64,000 bases of DNA, taken from contig NZ_JALJRY010000002.1 of the NCBI RefSeq assembly GCF_024519455.1, forward strand, positions 455,966-519,965, in the 5' to 3' direction. The notes under the pieces were generated by a model, which was not told the origin of the DNA, searched no databases, and worked only from the letters and a program-made list of their open reading frames with translations. Made by a program: the position numbers and the translations under genes. This DNA is from Streptomyces sp. STR69. Its GTDB lineage: Bacteria; Actinomycetota; Actinomycetes; Streptomycetales; Streptomycetaceae. Positions 17,577-26,270 of the stretch are shown piece after piece (the stretch's first letter is position 1; each line of letters opens with the position of its first letter).

Positions 17577-18782
17577 TTGAAGACCAAAAACGCTCACCGC
17601 AGGTCCCTGGGACGACACAGGAAGGTGGTGGGGGCCTTGGCGGCGGCGACGGCCCTCCTCGGCGGCGGCCTGTACGCCAACGCGAACGCCGCGTCCGTCC
17701 AGTCCGACCCGTCCAGCAGCGCCTCTGCGTCGGACCCCGGAACACCGTCCCAGACCACCCCCGGATCCACCTCCCCGTCCACTCCCGGATCCGCCCGCCC
17801 GTCCTCCATAGTGCCCTCGAACTCCGCCGGGACCGGCACCTCCGTCTCGGACGTGGTCGACGCCGCCAACACCTTCCTCGACACCCTGGACGACGACCAA
17901 CAGGCCGACGTACTCCTCGACTTCACCCAGGCCAACGTCGTCGCCTGGTCGAACCTCTCGTGCGGCGCGACCTGCCGGGTCGGCATCGAACTCGGCTCGC
18001 TCACGGACAGCCAGCTCGCCGCGGCCAAGGCGGTGGTCGAGGCCGCCACGGGCACCGGCAGCGACACCGGCTACGACCAGATCTCCCAGATCCTCGCGGC
18101 CGACGACGTCCTCGGCGAGACCGACAGCAGCTACGGCAGCGGCAACTACTACCTCGCCTTCCTGGGCACCCCGAGCACTACCGGCACCTGGCAACTCCAC
18201 TTCGGCGGCGACCAGTTGGCCGTCAACCTCACCTACAAGGACGGCGACGTCGTGGGCGCCACCCCGTACTTCGCCGGCGTCGAACCCGTCAGCTGGACCG
18301 ACGACAGCACCACCTACGCACCCCTGTCCGGCATGCACGACGGCATGGTCTCGATGCTCGAAGGCCTGACCGACGACGAGCTGACCGAGGCGCAGCTCTC
18401 CGACACCACCTCCGACGTGGTGCTCGGCCCGGACGACGACGGCGACTTCCCCACCACCAAGGAAGGCATCGCGGCCAGCGAACTCACCGACGACCAGCAG
18501 CAGTTGATCCTCGACGCCATCACGCCCTGGGTCGAGGCCGCGGACGACACGACCGCCGCGTCCACCCTGAGCACCTACAAGTCGGAGCTCGACGACACCT
18601 ACATCTCGTACTCCGGCACCACCGCACTGGACACCGCCGGCGACTACGTACGCATCGACGGACCCGGCGTCTGGATCGAGTTCTCGGTCGAGGACGGAGT
18701 GGTCGACACCAGCCAACTCGGCTACAGCAGCGTCTACCGCGACCACGACACCGACTACGGAGGAGAGTTCTCGTTCTCCTGA
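17577..18782 (+). CDS. Secreted DUF3500 family protein
   Basis: The 401-residue product starts at TTG 17577 (ribosome binding site AAAGGGA, 8 bases upstream) with a basic N-terminus and hydrophobic signal region (VVGALAAATALLGGG). A Ser/Thr/Pro-rich linker follows (residues about 45-85), then a domain matching DUF3500 proteins: YYLAFLGTPSTTGTWQLHFGGDQLAVNLTY is the characteristic block. An upstream in-frame ATG at 17487 would run through the leader hairpin and is less likely. The function of DUF3500 is unknown; the exposed secreted domain and acidic C-terminus suggest an extracellular role. Confidence 0.82.
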   Translation: MKTKNAHRRSLGRHRKVVGALAAATALLGGGLYANANAASVQSDPSSSASASDPGTPSQTTPGSTSPSTPGSARPSSIVPSNSAGTGTSVSDVVDAANTFLDTLDDDQQADVLLDFTQANVVAWSNLSCGATCRVGIELGSLTDSQLAAAKAVVEAATGTGSDTGYDQISQILAADDVLGETDSSYGSGNYYLAFLGTPSTTGTWQLHFGGDQLAVNLTYKDGDVVGATPYFAGVEPVSWTDDSTTYAPLSGMHDGMVSMLEGLTDDELTEAQLSDTTSDVVLGPDDDGDFPTTKEGIAASELTDDQQQLILDAITPWVEAADDTTAASTLSTYKSELDDTYISYSGTTALDTAGDYVRIDGPGVWIEFSVEDGVVDTSQLGYSSVYRDHDTDYGGEFSFS

Positions 18783-18791
18783 ACCGCCCAA

Positions 18792-18826
18792 CGGGCGGCG
18801 CTGCTCCTGACCGACAGTGCCGCCCG
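18792..18826. terminator. Hairpin terminator between DUF3500 and LysR genes
   Basis: A 12-bp stem with one mismatch (18792-18803 with 18815-18826; core CGGGCGGC/GCCGCCCG) lies directly after the DUF3500 stop and before the end of the convergent LysR gene. Confidence 0.6.
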
Positions 18827-18932
18827 CTGTCGCATGTTCTCTCGGTCGATATTTCTTGTACGGCTTCATTTCCCGCCGTCGCGGAATTCGATATCGGCAT
18901 CGCCCCGCAATGGAACGCCGATACCGTCGGTA

Positions 18933-19802
18933 TTACGGACCGCGCCGATGCAGCCGATCCCCACCCGCCAGAATCGCCGCCGCCAGCGCGTCCGCCGCCT
19001 CCTGTGCGGAAACCCGCCGCCGCCCGTGCACCAGCACGAAATCGACCTCGCCCAATTCCGGCAGCCCCGCCCGCTCCGGGACCCGTACAAGTCCCGGCGG
19101 CACCAGCCCCTTCGAGTGCGCCATCACCCCGAGTCCCGCCCGGGCGGCGGCGATCAGCCCGTTCAGACTCCCGCTCGTGCAGGCGATCCGCCAGGCCCGC
19201 CCCTGCCGCTCAAGTGCCTCCATGGCGAGCGCCCGAGTGATCCCCGGCGGCGGATAGACGATCAGCGGCACCGGGCGATCCGCGTCCAGGCGGAGCCGCT
19301 CCGCACCGATCCACACCAGCTTGTCGTGCCACACCGGTTCACCCCGGGGATCCTCGGCCCGTCGCTTCGCCAGCACCAAGTCCAGCTTCCCGGCCGCGAG
19401 TTGCTCGTGCAGCGTCCCGGACAGCTCCACCGTCAGCTCCAGGTCGACCTCGGGATGGTCGTACCGGAAGCCCTCCAGGATCTCCGGCAGCCGGGTCAGC
19501 ACGAAGTCCTCGGACGCCCCGAAGCGCAGCCGGCCGCGCAGCCGGGTGCCGGTGAAGAACGCCGACGCCTGCTCCTGCACCTCCAGGATCCGGCGCGCGA
19601 AGCCGAGCATCACCTCGCCGTCCTCCGTCAGCTCCACGGAGTGCGTGTCCCGGGTGAACAGCTGCCGCCCCGTCGCGTCCTCCAGCCGCCGCACATGCTG
19701 GCTCACCGTGGACTGACGCAGCCCGAGCCGCCGCGCGGCCTGCGTGAAACTCAGCGTCTGGGACACCGCGAGGAAAGTCCGCAGGTGAGAGAGGTCGTAC
19801 AT
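18933..19802 (-). CDS. LysR family transcriptional regulator
   Basis: A LysR-type protein with the N-terminal winged helix-turn-helix (HLRTFLAVSQTLSFTQAARRLGL, then STVSQHVRRLE) and an effector-binding domain with the expected GRLRFGASEDFVL strand. Three starts are possible (GTG 19823, ATG 19814, ATG 19802), because a 12-base repeat duplicates the start region; the last gives the family-typical MYDLSHLRTF. No ribosome binding site is evident, so the message may be leaderless. It is divergent from a bile acid:sodium symporter-family gene, its likely target. Confidence 0.9.
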   Translation of the reverse strand: MYDLSHLRTFLAVSQTLSFTQAARRLGLRQSTVSQHVRRLEDATGRQLFTRDTHSVELTEDGEVMLGFARRILEVQEQASAFFTGTRLRGRLRFGASEDFVLTRLPEILEGFRYDHPEVDLELTVELSGTLHEQLAAGKLDLVLAKRRAEDPRGEPVWHDKLVWIGAERLRLDADRPVPLIVYPPPGITRALAMEALERQGRAWRIACTSGSLNGLIAAARAGLGVMAHSKGLVPPGLVRVPERAGLPELGEVDFVLVHGRRRVSAQEAADALAAAILAGGDRLHRRGP

Positions 19803-19823
19803 GGCATACACCATGGCATACAC
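19801..19823. repeat. Tandem 12-base repeat over the LysR start
   Basis: ATGGCATACACC is followed directly by ATGGCATACAC, two near-identical copies covering the LysR translation start. The repeat could act as a regulatory half-site pair or just reflect slippage that extended the N-terminus. Confidence 0.55.
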
Positions 19824-19958
19824 GGTAGCCGGTCATCGCGAACCGTGATGACAGTCAGAGCGGTATGACGGATTCCCGATCAAGAGGCGGAAGAGGACGA
19901 TGGGGAGGGCACCGGTCCGCGCCGGACGGGCGGACGTACAGCGAGACAGTGGAGCACA

Positions 19959-21002
19959 GTGAAACGCCTGCGATGGCCCAGTCGGATGCCGATCGACCCC
20001 TACATCCTGCTGCTCCTCGGGACCGTCGGCATCGCCGCACTCCTCCCCGCCCGAGGCACCGGCGCCGAGGTCGCCTCGGGCGCCTCCACGGCCGCCATCG
20101 CCTTCCTCTTCTTCCTCTACGGCGCCCGCCTCTCGACCCGCGAGGCACTGGACGGCCTCAAGCACTGGCGACTGCACACCACCGTCCTGGCCTGCACCTT
20201 CGTCGTCTTCCCGCTGCTCGGTCTGGCCGCCCGCGGCCTCGTCCCGGTGCTCCTGACCCACCCCCTCTACCAGGGACTGCTCTTCCTCACCCTCGTCCCC
20301 TCGACCGTCCAGTCCTCGATCGCGTTCACCTCGATCGCGCGCGGCAACGTGCCCGCCGCGATCTGCGCCGGCTCCTTCTCCTCCCTCGCCGGCATCGTCA
20401 TCACCCCGCTGCTCGCCGCCGCCCTGCTCGGCGGCAACGCGGGCGGCTTCTCCACCGACTCCGTCGTCAAGATCGTGCTCCAGCTCCTCGTGCCGTTCCT
20501 CGCCGGGCAACTGCTGCGACGCTGGGTCGGCGGCTTCATCACCCGGCACAAGAAGGTCCTCGGCTACGTCGACCGCGCCTCGATCCTCCTCGTCGTCTAC
20601 ACCGCGTTCAGCGAAGGCATGGTCCAGGGCATCTGGCACCAGGTCAGCGCGCTGCGCCTGGCCGGACTGCTCGCCGTCGAAGCCGTCGTCCTCGCCGTGA
20701 TGCTCACCCTGACCTGGTACGGCGGCAAGGCGCTGCGCTTCGACCGGGAGGACCGGATCGCCATCCAGTTCGCCGGCTCGAAGAAGTCCCTCGCCTCCGG
20801 ACTCCCCATGGCCAGCGTCCTGTTCGGCGCCCACGCCTCCCTCGCCGTACTGCCGCTCATGCTGTTCCACCAGATGCAGCTGATGGTGTGCGCGGTCATC
20901 GCCAAGCGCCGCGCCCGCGATCCGCAGCCCGAGGTCACAGGGACGGCGGCCCCAGCCGCAGGGTCACGAACCGCGGTCGGTACAGCGACACATTCCGGCT
21001 GA
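19959..21002 (+). CDS. Bile acid:sodium symporter family transporter (SBF-like)
   Basis: A 347-residue membrane protein with about ten hydrophobic helices, matching the SBF-like (YfeH/P7) branch of the bile acid:sodium symporter superfamily. Features include ARLSTREALDGLKHWRLH after helix 2, FLTLVPSTVQSSIAFTSIARGN, and the crossover segment FAGSKKSLASGLPMA. It probably carries an organic anion; real bile acids are not implied. The start is GTG with GGAG upstream. Its last 68 bases overlap, tail to tail, the end of the opposite-strand beta-propeller gene. The divergent LysR protein probably regulates it. Confidence 0.88.
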   Translation: MKRLRWPSRMPIDPYILLLLGTVGIAALLPARGTGAEVASGASTAAIAFLFFLYGARLSTREALDGLKHWRLHTTVLACTFVVFPLLGLAARGLVPVLLTHPLYQGLLFLTLVPSTVQSSIAFTSIARGNVPAAICAGSFSSLAGIVITPLLAAALLGGNAGGFSTDSVVKIVLQLLVPFLAGQLLRRWVGGFITRHKKVLGYVDRASILLVVYTAFSEGMVQGIWHQVSALRLAGLLAVEAVVLAVMLTLTWYGGKALRFDREDRIAIQFAGSKKSLASGLPMASVLFGAHASLAVLPLMLFHQMQLMVCAVIAKRRARDPQPEVTGTAAPAAGSRTAVGTATHSG

Positions 21003-22173
21003 GATTCCAGGCCGCCGAACTGGCCGTCGCGTCCAGCCAGTTGACGTCGTAACTGAGCACGATCCGCCCGTCGCCGCCGAGCGCCGGATGCACCTGCGGG
21101 TTGTACGCGGCGACCTGCCCCGGCGGCAGCGGCGGACGGAAACTCCGGGTCGGCCCGTGCCACGGCCCGACGGGCGAACAGGCCCAGTACGAGGTCACCG
21201 TGGTCAACCCCCGGCTCCCCGCGGCCATCGTGAACAGGACGTACGTCCCCCCGTCCCGCACCACCGAGAACGCGCTCCCCACACCGGTGTGTCGACCGTC
21301 CCCGAGCATCGCCCGCGGCCCGGCCCGGGCCGTCCACGCCGAACCGTCCCAGTGCTCCCAGGCAGTCGGCTCCCCGAGCCGCCCCTCCGGCACCCGCGCC
21401 ACATACGCCGAGGACGTCGGACGCGCCGCCGCCTGCGCGTCGTTCCCGCCGAAGACATACGTCCACCCGCCCACCGCGACCAACGTCGTCCCGAACTGCA
21501 CCCGCCGGGACGGGTCTTGGACCAACCGCTGGTCGAAGACCTTCACGATCGACTCCACCCGCAGGTCCGGCAGCGACAGCGTGGCCACCTCGGTCGCGGT
21601 CGGCACCCCGTAGATCCACGGATACGCCCCCGCCGTCCGCGTCCACAGCAGCACCCGGACGACGGACTCGGCCGAGCCGGGGGAGCGGGGCTCGACACGG
21701 GCCGCGACCGGCCAACGCCACTCGTTCGGGCCCGGATCGGGGAACAGCGGCGCGGGGAGCGTGAGTTGGGGGTGTCCGCCGCGCATCACCACCGCCGAGT
21801 TGCGCACCAGCGGCGCAGTGGTGTCCCGCCAGACGTAGGACTCGCCGACCGGGTTGGGCGGGCCGTGCACCTGGCCGAGATAGGTGTCGGAGAACAGCCA
21901 CAGCACCCGCCCGTCCGGCAGCCGCACCGAGTGGGTGCCGTCACCGCCGGTCCAGTCGTCGGTGCGGGTCGCGTCGTCGCCGTACGCGGCGAAGGAGTTG
22001 GTGAGCGGCGCGTCGGCCGACCAGGACCGCACCGTACGGGCCGGGCACGCGGCGCCGCCCTCCCGGTCGCGGTCCTTCGGGAGGGCGGTGAGCAGCACGG
22101 CCGCGAGAGCCAGGGTCAGCAGCAGGCCGACCCCGGCTCCCGTCCGCTGTCGTGCTCGTCGGTCCTCGGGCAC
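20935..22173 (-). CDS. Membrane-anchored or secreted DUF4185-like beta-propeller protein
   Basis: A 412-residue protein with an N-terminal hydrophobic segment (residues about 12-32, signal or anchor) and a propeller-type domain. GDGTHSVRLPDGRVLWLFSDTYLG resembles the first block of DUF4185 proteins, a group related to five-bladed glycosidase propellers. No catalytic role can be assigned. It starts (GTG) 10 bases after the stop of the sialidase gene and is probably co-transcribed with it. Its 3' end overlaps the convergent symporter gene by 68 bases. Confidence 0.7.
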   Translation of the reverse strand: MPEDRRARQRTGAGVGLLLTLALAAVLLTALPKDRDREGGAACPARTVRSWSADAPLTNSFAAYGDDATRTDDWTGGDGTHSVRLPDGRVLWLFSDTYLGQVHGPPNPVGESYVWRDTTAPLVRNSAVVMRGGHPQLTLPAPLFPDPGPNEWRWPVAARVEPRSPGSAESVVRVLLWTRTAGAYPWIYGVPTATEVATLSLPDLRVESIVKVFDQRLVQDPSRRVQFGTTLVAVGGWTYVFGGNDAQAAARPTSSAYVARVPEGRLGEPTAWEHWDGSAWTARAGPRAMLGDGRHTGVGSAFSVVRDGGTYVLFTMAAGSRGLTTVTSYWACSPVGPWHGPTRSFRPPLPPGQVAAYNPQVHPALGGDGRIVLSYDVNWLDATASSAAWNLSRNVSLYRPRFVTLRLGPPSL

Positions 22174-22183
22174 GCCCGGGACG

Positions 22184-24058
22184 TTAGTGGCTGCCGCTCA
22201 CCCGGTCCATGGGCAGCCACAGCACGGTCCCCGCGGTCGGCGGCTGCTGTGCGGCCAGCTCGTCGTCCGTCAACAGGCGGTCCCAGACGTGGACTTCGTC
22301 GAGGGACCCGGTGAAGTACTGCAGGCTGTCCACCCGTTGACCGAGGTGCACGCCGAACGGCGAGTTGCGGCTGACGGACCCCACGACGTCCGCCGTGCTC
22401 ACCGTCGTACCGTCCACGGACAGCGTCAACTGTCCACCACCGCGCCGCACTACGGCGTGGTGCCACTGCCCGTCGTTGTAGGCGCCGGTGGTGACCACGG
22501 AGGTGGTGTGGACGGCCGTCGCACCGTCCCGGGTGGTGATCAGCGCCCGCACGTGGTTGCCGGCGGGTTCGCCGCGCAGCCACACCTGCGGCTGGCTGGT
22601 GCCGACCCCGCCCATCCACAGGAACGGCTGATCGCCGGTCGTGGCGGTGTAGCGGAACCAGAGGGACGCCGTGAAGTCCTTCGCCCCCAGGGGCAGTCGG
22701 TCGCTGTACGGCAGACGTACGGCGTCGTCGACACCGTCGAAGGACAGCGCGCCGCCCGACACCCCGTCCGTCTCCTGGGCGCCGCCGAGCACGGCCGCCC
22801 GGCGGGCGTGGTCGGCGAGGTCGGCGGTCGTCGGGTCCGGGCCCCGACGCGGTTGCAGCCAGGCCCCGTTGAAGCGGGCGAAGCGGATCTCGTCGGTCGC
22901 CGACACGGCACCGCCCTCGTAGAGCAGCCCCACCGTGTCCCCGTCGATGCGCGCCATGTCGGAGTAGCCGGACCAGTCCTTCGTGACCACCGTGCCGCGG
23001 TCCACGCTGTCCCAGGTGCGCCCGCCGTCGTAGGAGGAGCGGATCATCATCGTCCGGCGGCGGTCGGGATCCGCGTCGCAGGACAGCAGGATCCGGGAGC
23101 CGACGCCGAGCGTCGAGCACTGGACCTGCGGGGCGTACAGGTCGGGCAGGTCCCGGAAGGGCGCCGCGAAGCTGTCGCCGCCGTCGCGGCTGACCGCCTG
23201 GGTGCGGTGGCCGAGGGCGGTGCCGTCCTGCTCACGGCCGCTCACCAGGATGGAGCCGTCGGTGCGCTCGGTCGGCGTCACCTCGGACGGCTTCTGCCGC
23301 CAGGTCCCGTCGGCCGCGATCGGGTACGAGTCGGTCGCGCCGATCCTCCAGTGGTCGCCGCCGTCGTCGCTCACGATCAGTGCCGCGTTGTTCGCGGTGA
23401 CCCGACTCCCGTCCCAGGTCTCGGTGTTGACGCCGAACACGAGCCGGCCCCGGTGCTTGCCGCGGGTGAGCTGGGTGCCGTGCACGGGTCCGGTGGCGTA
23501 CCAGGAGTTCCAGTTCGGGGGCAGGATCTCGTCGCTCAGGTCACGCGGCTGCGACCAGCTGAGACCGTCGTCGTCGCTGTACTGCAGATGCGGGGTGCGG
23601 TCGCAGGGGACGGAGCAACTGGCGCTGTCCGTACGGCCCGTGTTGTACGTCTCGGCGAGCAGGACACGGCCCGTCTCGCGGTCCACGACGGGCGCCGGGT
23701 TGCCGTGCGTGTCGCCGCCGCCGTGGTTGACGACCTGCAGTGGGCTCCAGGTGGCGCCGTCGTCGGTGGAGCGTTTCACGACGATGTCGATGTCGGTGGC
23801 GTCACCGCAGTTGAGGACCCGGCCCTCGGCGAACGCGAGCAGCGTCCCGTCGTTCGTCCGCACGACGGCCGGGATCCGGAAGCAGGCGTAGCCCGGGTCC
23901 TGGGACGCCTTGAAGAGGACCTGTTGCGCGAACTCCGGTGTGGGGCTGGTGGTTTGGGCGGCGGCGGCGTGGGCCGGGCTCGGGAGAACGAGCAGCGCGG
24001 CCAGGGTGAGTACGGCGGTGAGGGTGGATCTCAGACGTGCGCGAAGACTTGACGGCAT
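22184..24058 (-). CDS. Secreted exo-alpha-sialidase (GH33) with C-terminal LamG domain
   Basis: The 624-residue protein has a Sec signal peptide (to about residue 32) and a six-bladed sialidase propeller. The FRIP motif (YACFRIPAVV) supplies the first arginine of the carboxylate-binding triad, and five Asp-boxes are visible (STDDGATW, SDDDGLSW, SDDGGDHW, SRDGGDSF, SYDGGRTW). The C-terminal part (residues about 420-615) is a concanavalin-like LamG/Laminin_G_3 domain (VRLPYSDRL...FTASLWFRY...VHVWDRLL). It should release terminal sialic acids from glycoconjugates outside the cell. The downstream propeller gene is 10 bases away. Confidence 0.92.
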   Translation of the reverse strand: MPSSLRARLRSTLTAVLTLAALLVLPSPAHAAAAQTTSPTPEFAQQVLFKASQDPGYACFRIPAVVRTNDGTLLAFAEGRVLNCGDATDIDIVVKRSTDDGATWSPLQVVNHGGGDTHGNPAPVVDRETGRVLLAETYNTGRTDSASCSVPCDRTPHLQYSDDDGLSWSQPRDLSDEILPPNWNSWYATGPVHGTQLTRGKHRGRLVFGVNTETWDGSRVTANNAALIVSDDGGDHWRIGATDSYPIAADGTWRQKPSEVTPTERTDGSILVSGREQDGTALGHRTQAVSRDGGDSFAAPFRDLPDLYAPQVQCSTLGVGSRILLSCDADPDRRRTMMIRSSYDGGRTWDSVDRGTVVTKDWSGYSDMARIDGDTVGLLYEGGAVSATDEIRFARFNGAWLQPRRGPDPTTADLADHARRAAVLGGAQETDGVSGGALSFDGVDDAVRLPYSDRLPLGAKDFTASLWFRYTATTGDQPFLWMGGVGTSQPQVWLRGEPAGNHVRALITTRDGATAVHTTSVVTTGAYNDGQWHHAVVRRGGGQLTLSVDGTTVSTADVVGSVSRNSPFGVHLGQRVDSLQYFTGSLDEVHVWDRLLTDDELAAQQPPTAGTVLWLPMDRVSGSH

Positions 24059-24087
24059 GGTGGTGCAACCTGCCCTTCATTCGTCTT

Positions 24088-24102
24088 GACATCCGGACAT
24101 CC
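24088..24102. promoter_or_regulatory. Direct repeat upstream of the sialidase gene
   Basis: GACATCC occurs twice with one base between (GATGTCCGGATGTC on the coding strand), about 30 bases upstream of the sialidase start. This is a candidate regulator-binding site; I do not recognise the regulator. Confidence 0.35.
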
Positions 24103-24221
24103 CACGTCCAACGGGCACGCCACAGACGTTAGTTGGGGCATCCGGAGCCTCACAAGAAGCGTGCAGCGGTCGGTGTCACGGAAGTTGACGGGGACAGGAG
24201 CGCCAGAGACGGATCGGCGTC

Positions 24222-25139
24222 TCAGGGCCGCAGCACGACCTTGCCCAGATTGCCCCGCGACTCGATCACCTCGTGCGCCTTCGCCGCCTCCGCCAGCCCG
24301 AACTCCCCGTGCACGAACGGCTTCAGGGCACCCTCGGCGAACAGCCGCCACAGCTCCCGCCGCCACCGCTCGTACAACTCCGGCCTCCCGCGCGCGATCC
24401 GCGCCATCTGGAACCCGATCACGGACTTCGCGCCCACGAGCAGGTCGTACGCCCGGATCGTCCCGCCGCCCGAGCTGTACGCCACGAGCCGCCCGCCCGG
24501 GACGAGCGCCGCCACCGCCGGGGTGAGCAACTCGCCGCCCACCGCGTCGAGTACGAAGTCGACGGGCTCGACCGAGCCCAACGCGTCGTAGATGATCACC
24601 TCGTCGGCGCCCAGGGCGTGCACGAAGTCACCCTTCGCCGGATCGGAGACCGCGCCCACCACCCGCCCCGCACCCCGTGCCTTCGCCAACTGCACGGCGA
24701 GATGGCCGACTCCGCTCGCCGCGGCCGTGATCAGCGCGGCCTCGCCCGGCTCGGGGCGGGCCGCGTCCAGCGCGCCCAGGGCCACCAGCCCGCTGCGGAC
24801 GAGCGCGACCGCGTCGACGGCGGAGGCGGTGTCGGGCACGGGGGAGGCCATGACCTCGTGGAGGACGGCGAAGTCGGCGTATCCGTGGCCGAAGCACAGC
24901 CCCGTCACCCGCTCGCCCACCCGGAATCCGGTCGCACCCTGTCCTACGGCGACCACCTCGCCCGCGATCTCACCGCCGAGCTGGATCGGCTCGGCGGCCT
25001 CGGTGACCTTGCGGACGACGGGCAGGGTGACGCCGATCGCCTCGGCGCGGACGAGGAGTTCACCGGGTCCGGGGTCCGGTACGGGGGCCTCCTCCAGGAA
25101 CAGCGGGCCGCCGGTGGACTCGTAGCGGACGCGACGCAT
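24222..25139 (-). CDS. Zinc-independent MDR-type quinone oxidoreductase/alcohol dehydrogenase-like protein
   Basis: A 305-residue medium-chain reductase with an N-terminal GroES-like domain (GGEIAGEVVAVGQGATGFRVGERV) and a Rossmann domain with AASGVGHLAVQLAK as the NADPH-binding loop. The structural and catalytic zinc ligands of true alcohol dehydrogenases are absent, which points to the quinone oxidoreductase branch. The ATG at 25139 has GGAGGT at good spacing; upstream extensions would enter the operator region. It is divergent from a MarR regulator with two palindromes between them, a classical arrangement for a redox- or quinone-responsive pair. Confidence 0.88.
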   Translation of the reverse strand: MRRVRYESTGGPLFLEEAPVPDPGPGELLVRAEAIGVTLPVVRKVTEAAEPIQLGGEIAGEVVAVGQGATGFRVGERVTGLCFGHGYADFAVLHEVMASPVPDTASAVDAVALVRSGLVALGALDAARPEPGEAALITAAASGVGHLAVQLAKARGAGRVVGAVSDPAKGDFVHALGADEVIIYDALGSVEPVDFVLDAVGGELLTPAVAALVPGGRLVAYSSGGGTIRAYDLLVGAKSVIGFQMARIARGRPELYERWRRELWRLFAEGALKPFVHGEFGLAEAAKAHEVIESRGNLGKVVLRP

Positions 25140-25154
25140 CGCACCTCCAGGAAT

Positions 25155-25201
25155 CGTTGGGGGTCCCAATGATATTTGTCATTTCATTGGGAAGTCCAAC
25201 G
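25155..25201. promoter_or_regulatory. Paired MarR-type operators in a divergent promoter
   Basis: Two 13-bp palindromes, TTGGGGGTCCCAA (25157-25169) and TTGGGAAGTCCAA (25187-25199), lie 30 bases centre to centre, about three helical turns. Together they form a larger inverted repeat with arms CGTTGG...CCCAATGA. They occupy the whole divergent promoter, so the MarR protein probably represses both itself and the oxidoreductase. Confidence 0.7.
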
Positions 25202-25222
25202 ACTTTTCGCTAGGCTGCCTCC

Positions 25223-25660
25223 ATGGCCGAAGCACCCCTTCCCGCGATCCGCTCCCTGCCCAGCTGGCTCCTCGGCCGAGCCGCCGCCCGGGGCCGGGCC
25301 CTCGTCGCCGACGCCCTGGCCGCCGAAGGCCTGAAGATGTGGCACCACGTGGTCCTCTCCGCCGTCCGCGACCTCGCCCCCGTCGCCCAGGCCGACCTCG
25401 GCCGCGGTGTCGGACTCGACCCCAAGGACCTCGTCGGCGTCCTCAACGACCTCCAGTCCGCCCGCCTGGTCGTCCGCGAGCCGGACCCCAAGGACCGCCG
25501 CAAGAACGCGGTGTCGCTCACGCCGGAGGGCGCACGGCTGCTGAAGCGCTGCGAGCAGGCGGCCCGCGAGGCCAACGAACAGCTCCTCGCACCGCTGGCG
25601 GCGGCCGAACGCGACCGGTTCATGGACCTGTTGATCCGGATCTCCGGTACGGACGGCTGA
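25223..25660 (+). CDS. MarR family transcriptional regulator
   Basis: A 145-residue winged-helix protein with the canonical MarR core: QADLGRGVGLDPKDLVGVLNDL as the recognition region, and the wing LVVREPDPKDRRKNAVSLTPEG with the conserved DxRxxxVxLT signature. It has no cysteine in the N-terminal helix of the oxidation-sensing OhrR kind. It is transcribed away from the quinone oxidoreductase gene and probably senses that enzyme's substrate. The downstream isochorismatase-like gene starts about 20 bases later and may be in the same transcript. Confidence 0.92.
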   Translation: MAEAPLPAIRSLPSWLLGRAAARGRALVADALAAEGLKMWHHVVLSAVRDLAPVAQADLGRGVGLDPKDLVGVLNDLQSARLVVREPDPKDRRKNAVSLTPEGARLLKRCEQAAREANEQLLAPLAAAERDRFMDLLIRISGTDG

Positions 25661-25679
25661 CGGGAGCTAACGTTCCGTC

Positions 25680-26228
25680 ATGACCCCACCGCAGACTCCC
25701 GAACCCCGGCTCGCCCTCGACCCCGCGCGCACCGCCCTGGTCCTCGTCGACCTGATGGACCGCATCGTCGCGCTGCCGCTCGAACCCTACAAGGGCACCG
25801 AAGTCCTCTCCGTGGCCCAGGAGTTGGCCGCCGCCTTCCGCTCGGCCGGAGCGCTCGTCGTACTGATCCGCGTCGAACGCCCCGGCATCACCGAACAGCC
25901 CTCCGGCAGCGGACTCGCCCCCGGGCTGGCCGAGAAGGGCGACCTGGAGATCGTGAAACGGACGATCGGCGGCTTCCAGGGCACGGGACTTGACGAACGC
26001 CTGCGCCAACGGGGCGTCGACACCCTGGTGTTCGGCGGGATCGCCACCAACCTCGGCGTGGAGTCCACCGCCCGCGCCGCCGGCGACCTCGGCTACGACC
26101 TCGTCTTCGTCGAGGACGCGATGAGCGCGTTCACCGCGGCCGAGCACCAGGCGTCGGTCAGGCTCGACTTCCCACGGCTGGGGACGGTCGTGACGGCGGC
26201 GGAGGCGGGTTTCACACCGAGAGGCTGA
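25680..26228 (+). CDS. Isochorismatase-like hydrolase lacking the catalytic cysteine
   Basis: A 182-residue alpha/beta protein of the isochorismatase-like family. The family aspartate (ALVLVDLMD) and lysine (IVKRTIGGF) are present, and the cis-peptide region reads GGIATNLGVESTARAA. Where nicotinamidase-type members have a nucleophilic cysteine (TNxCV), this protein has glycine (TNLGV). Isochorismatase proper (EntB/PhzD type) also lacks this cysteine. It is thus unlikely to be an amidase and may be a vinyl-ether hydrolase or a protein of another function. It follows the MarR gene closely and may be co-transcribed. Confidence 0.85.
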   Translation: MTPPQTPEPRLALDPARTALVLVDLMDRIVALPLEPYKGTEVLSVAQELAAAFRSAGALVVLIRVERPGITEQPSGSGLAPGLAEKGDLEIVKRTIGGFQGTGLDERLRQRGVDTLVFGGIATNLGVESTARAAGDLGYDLVFVEDAMSAFTAAEHQASVRLDFPRLGTVVTAAEAGFTPRG

Positions 26229-26270
26229 GACGCCCTGTGAGCAGGGGAGTTGAGAAGTGCGGCCCCGCTG

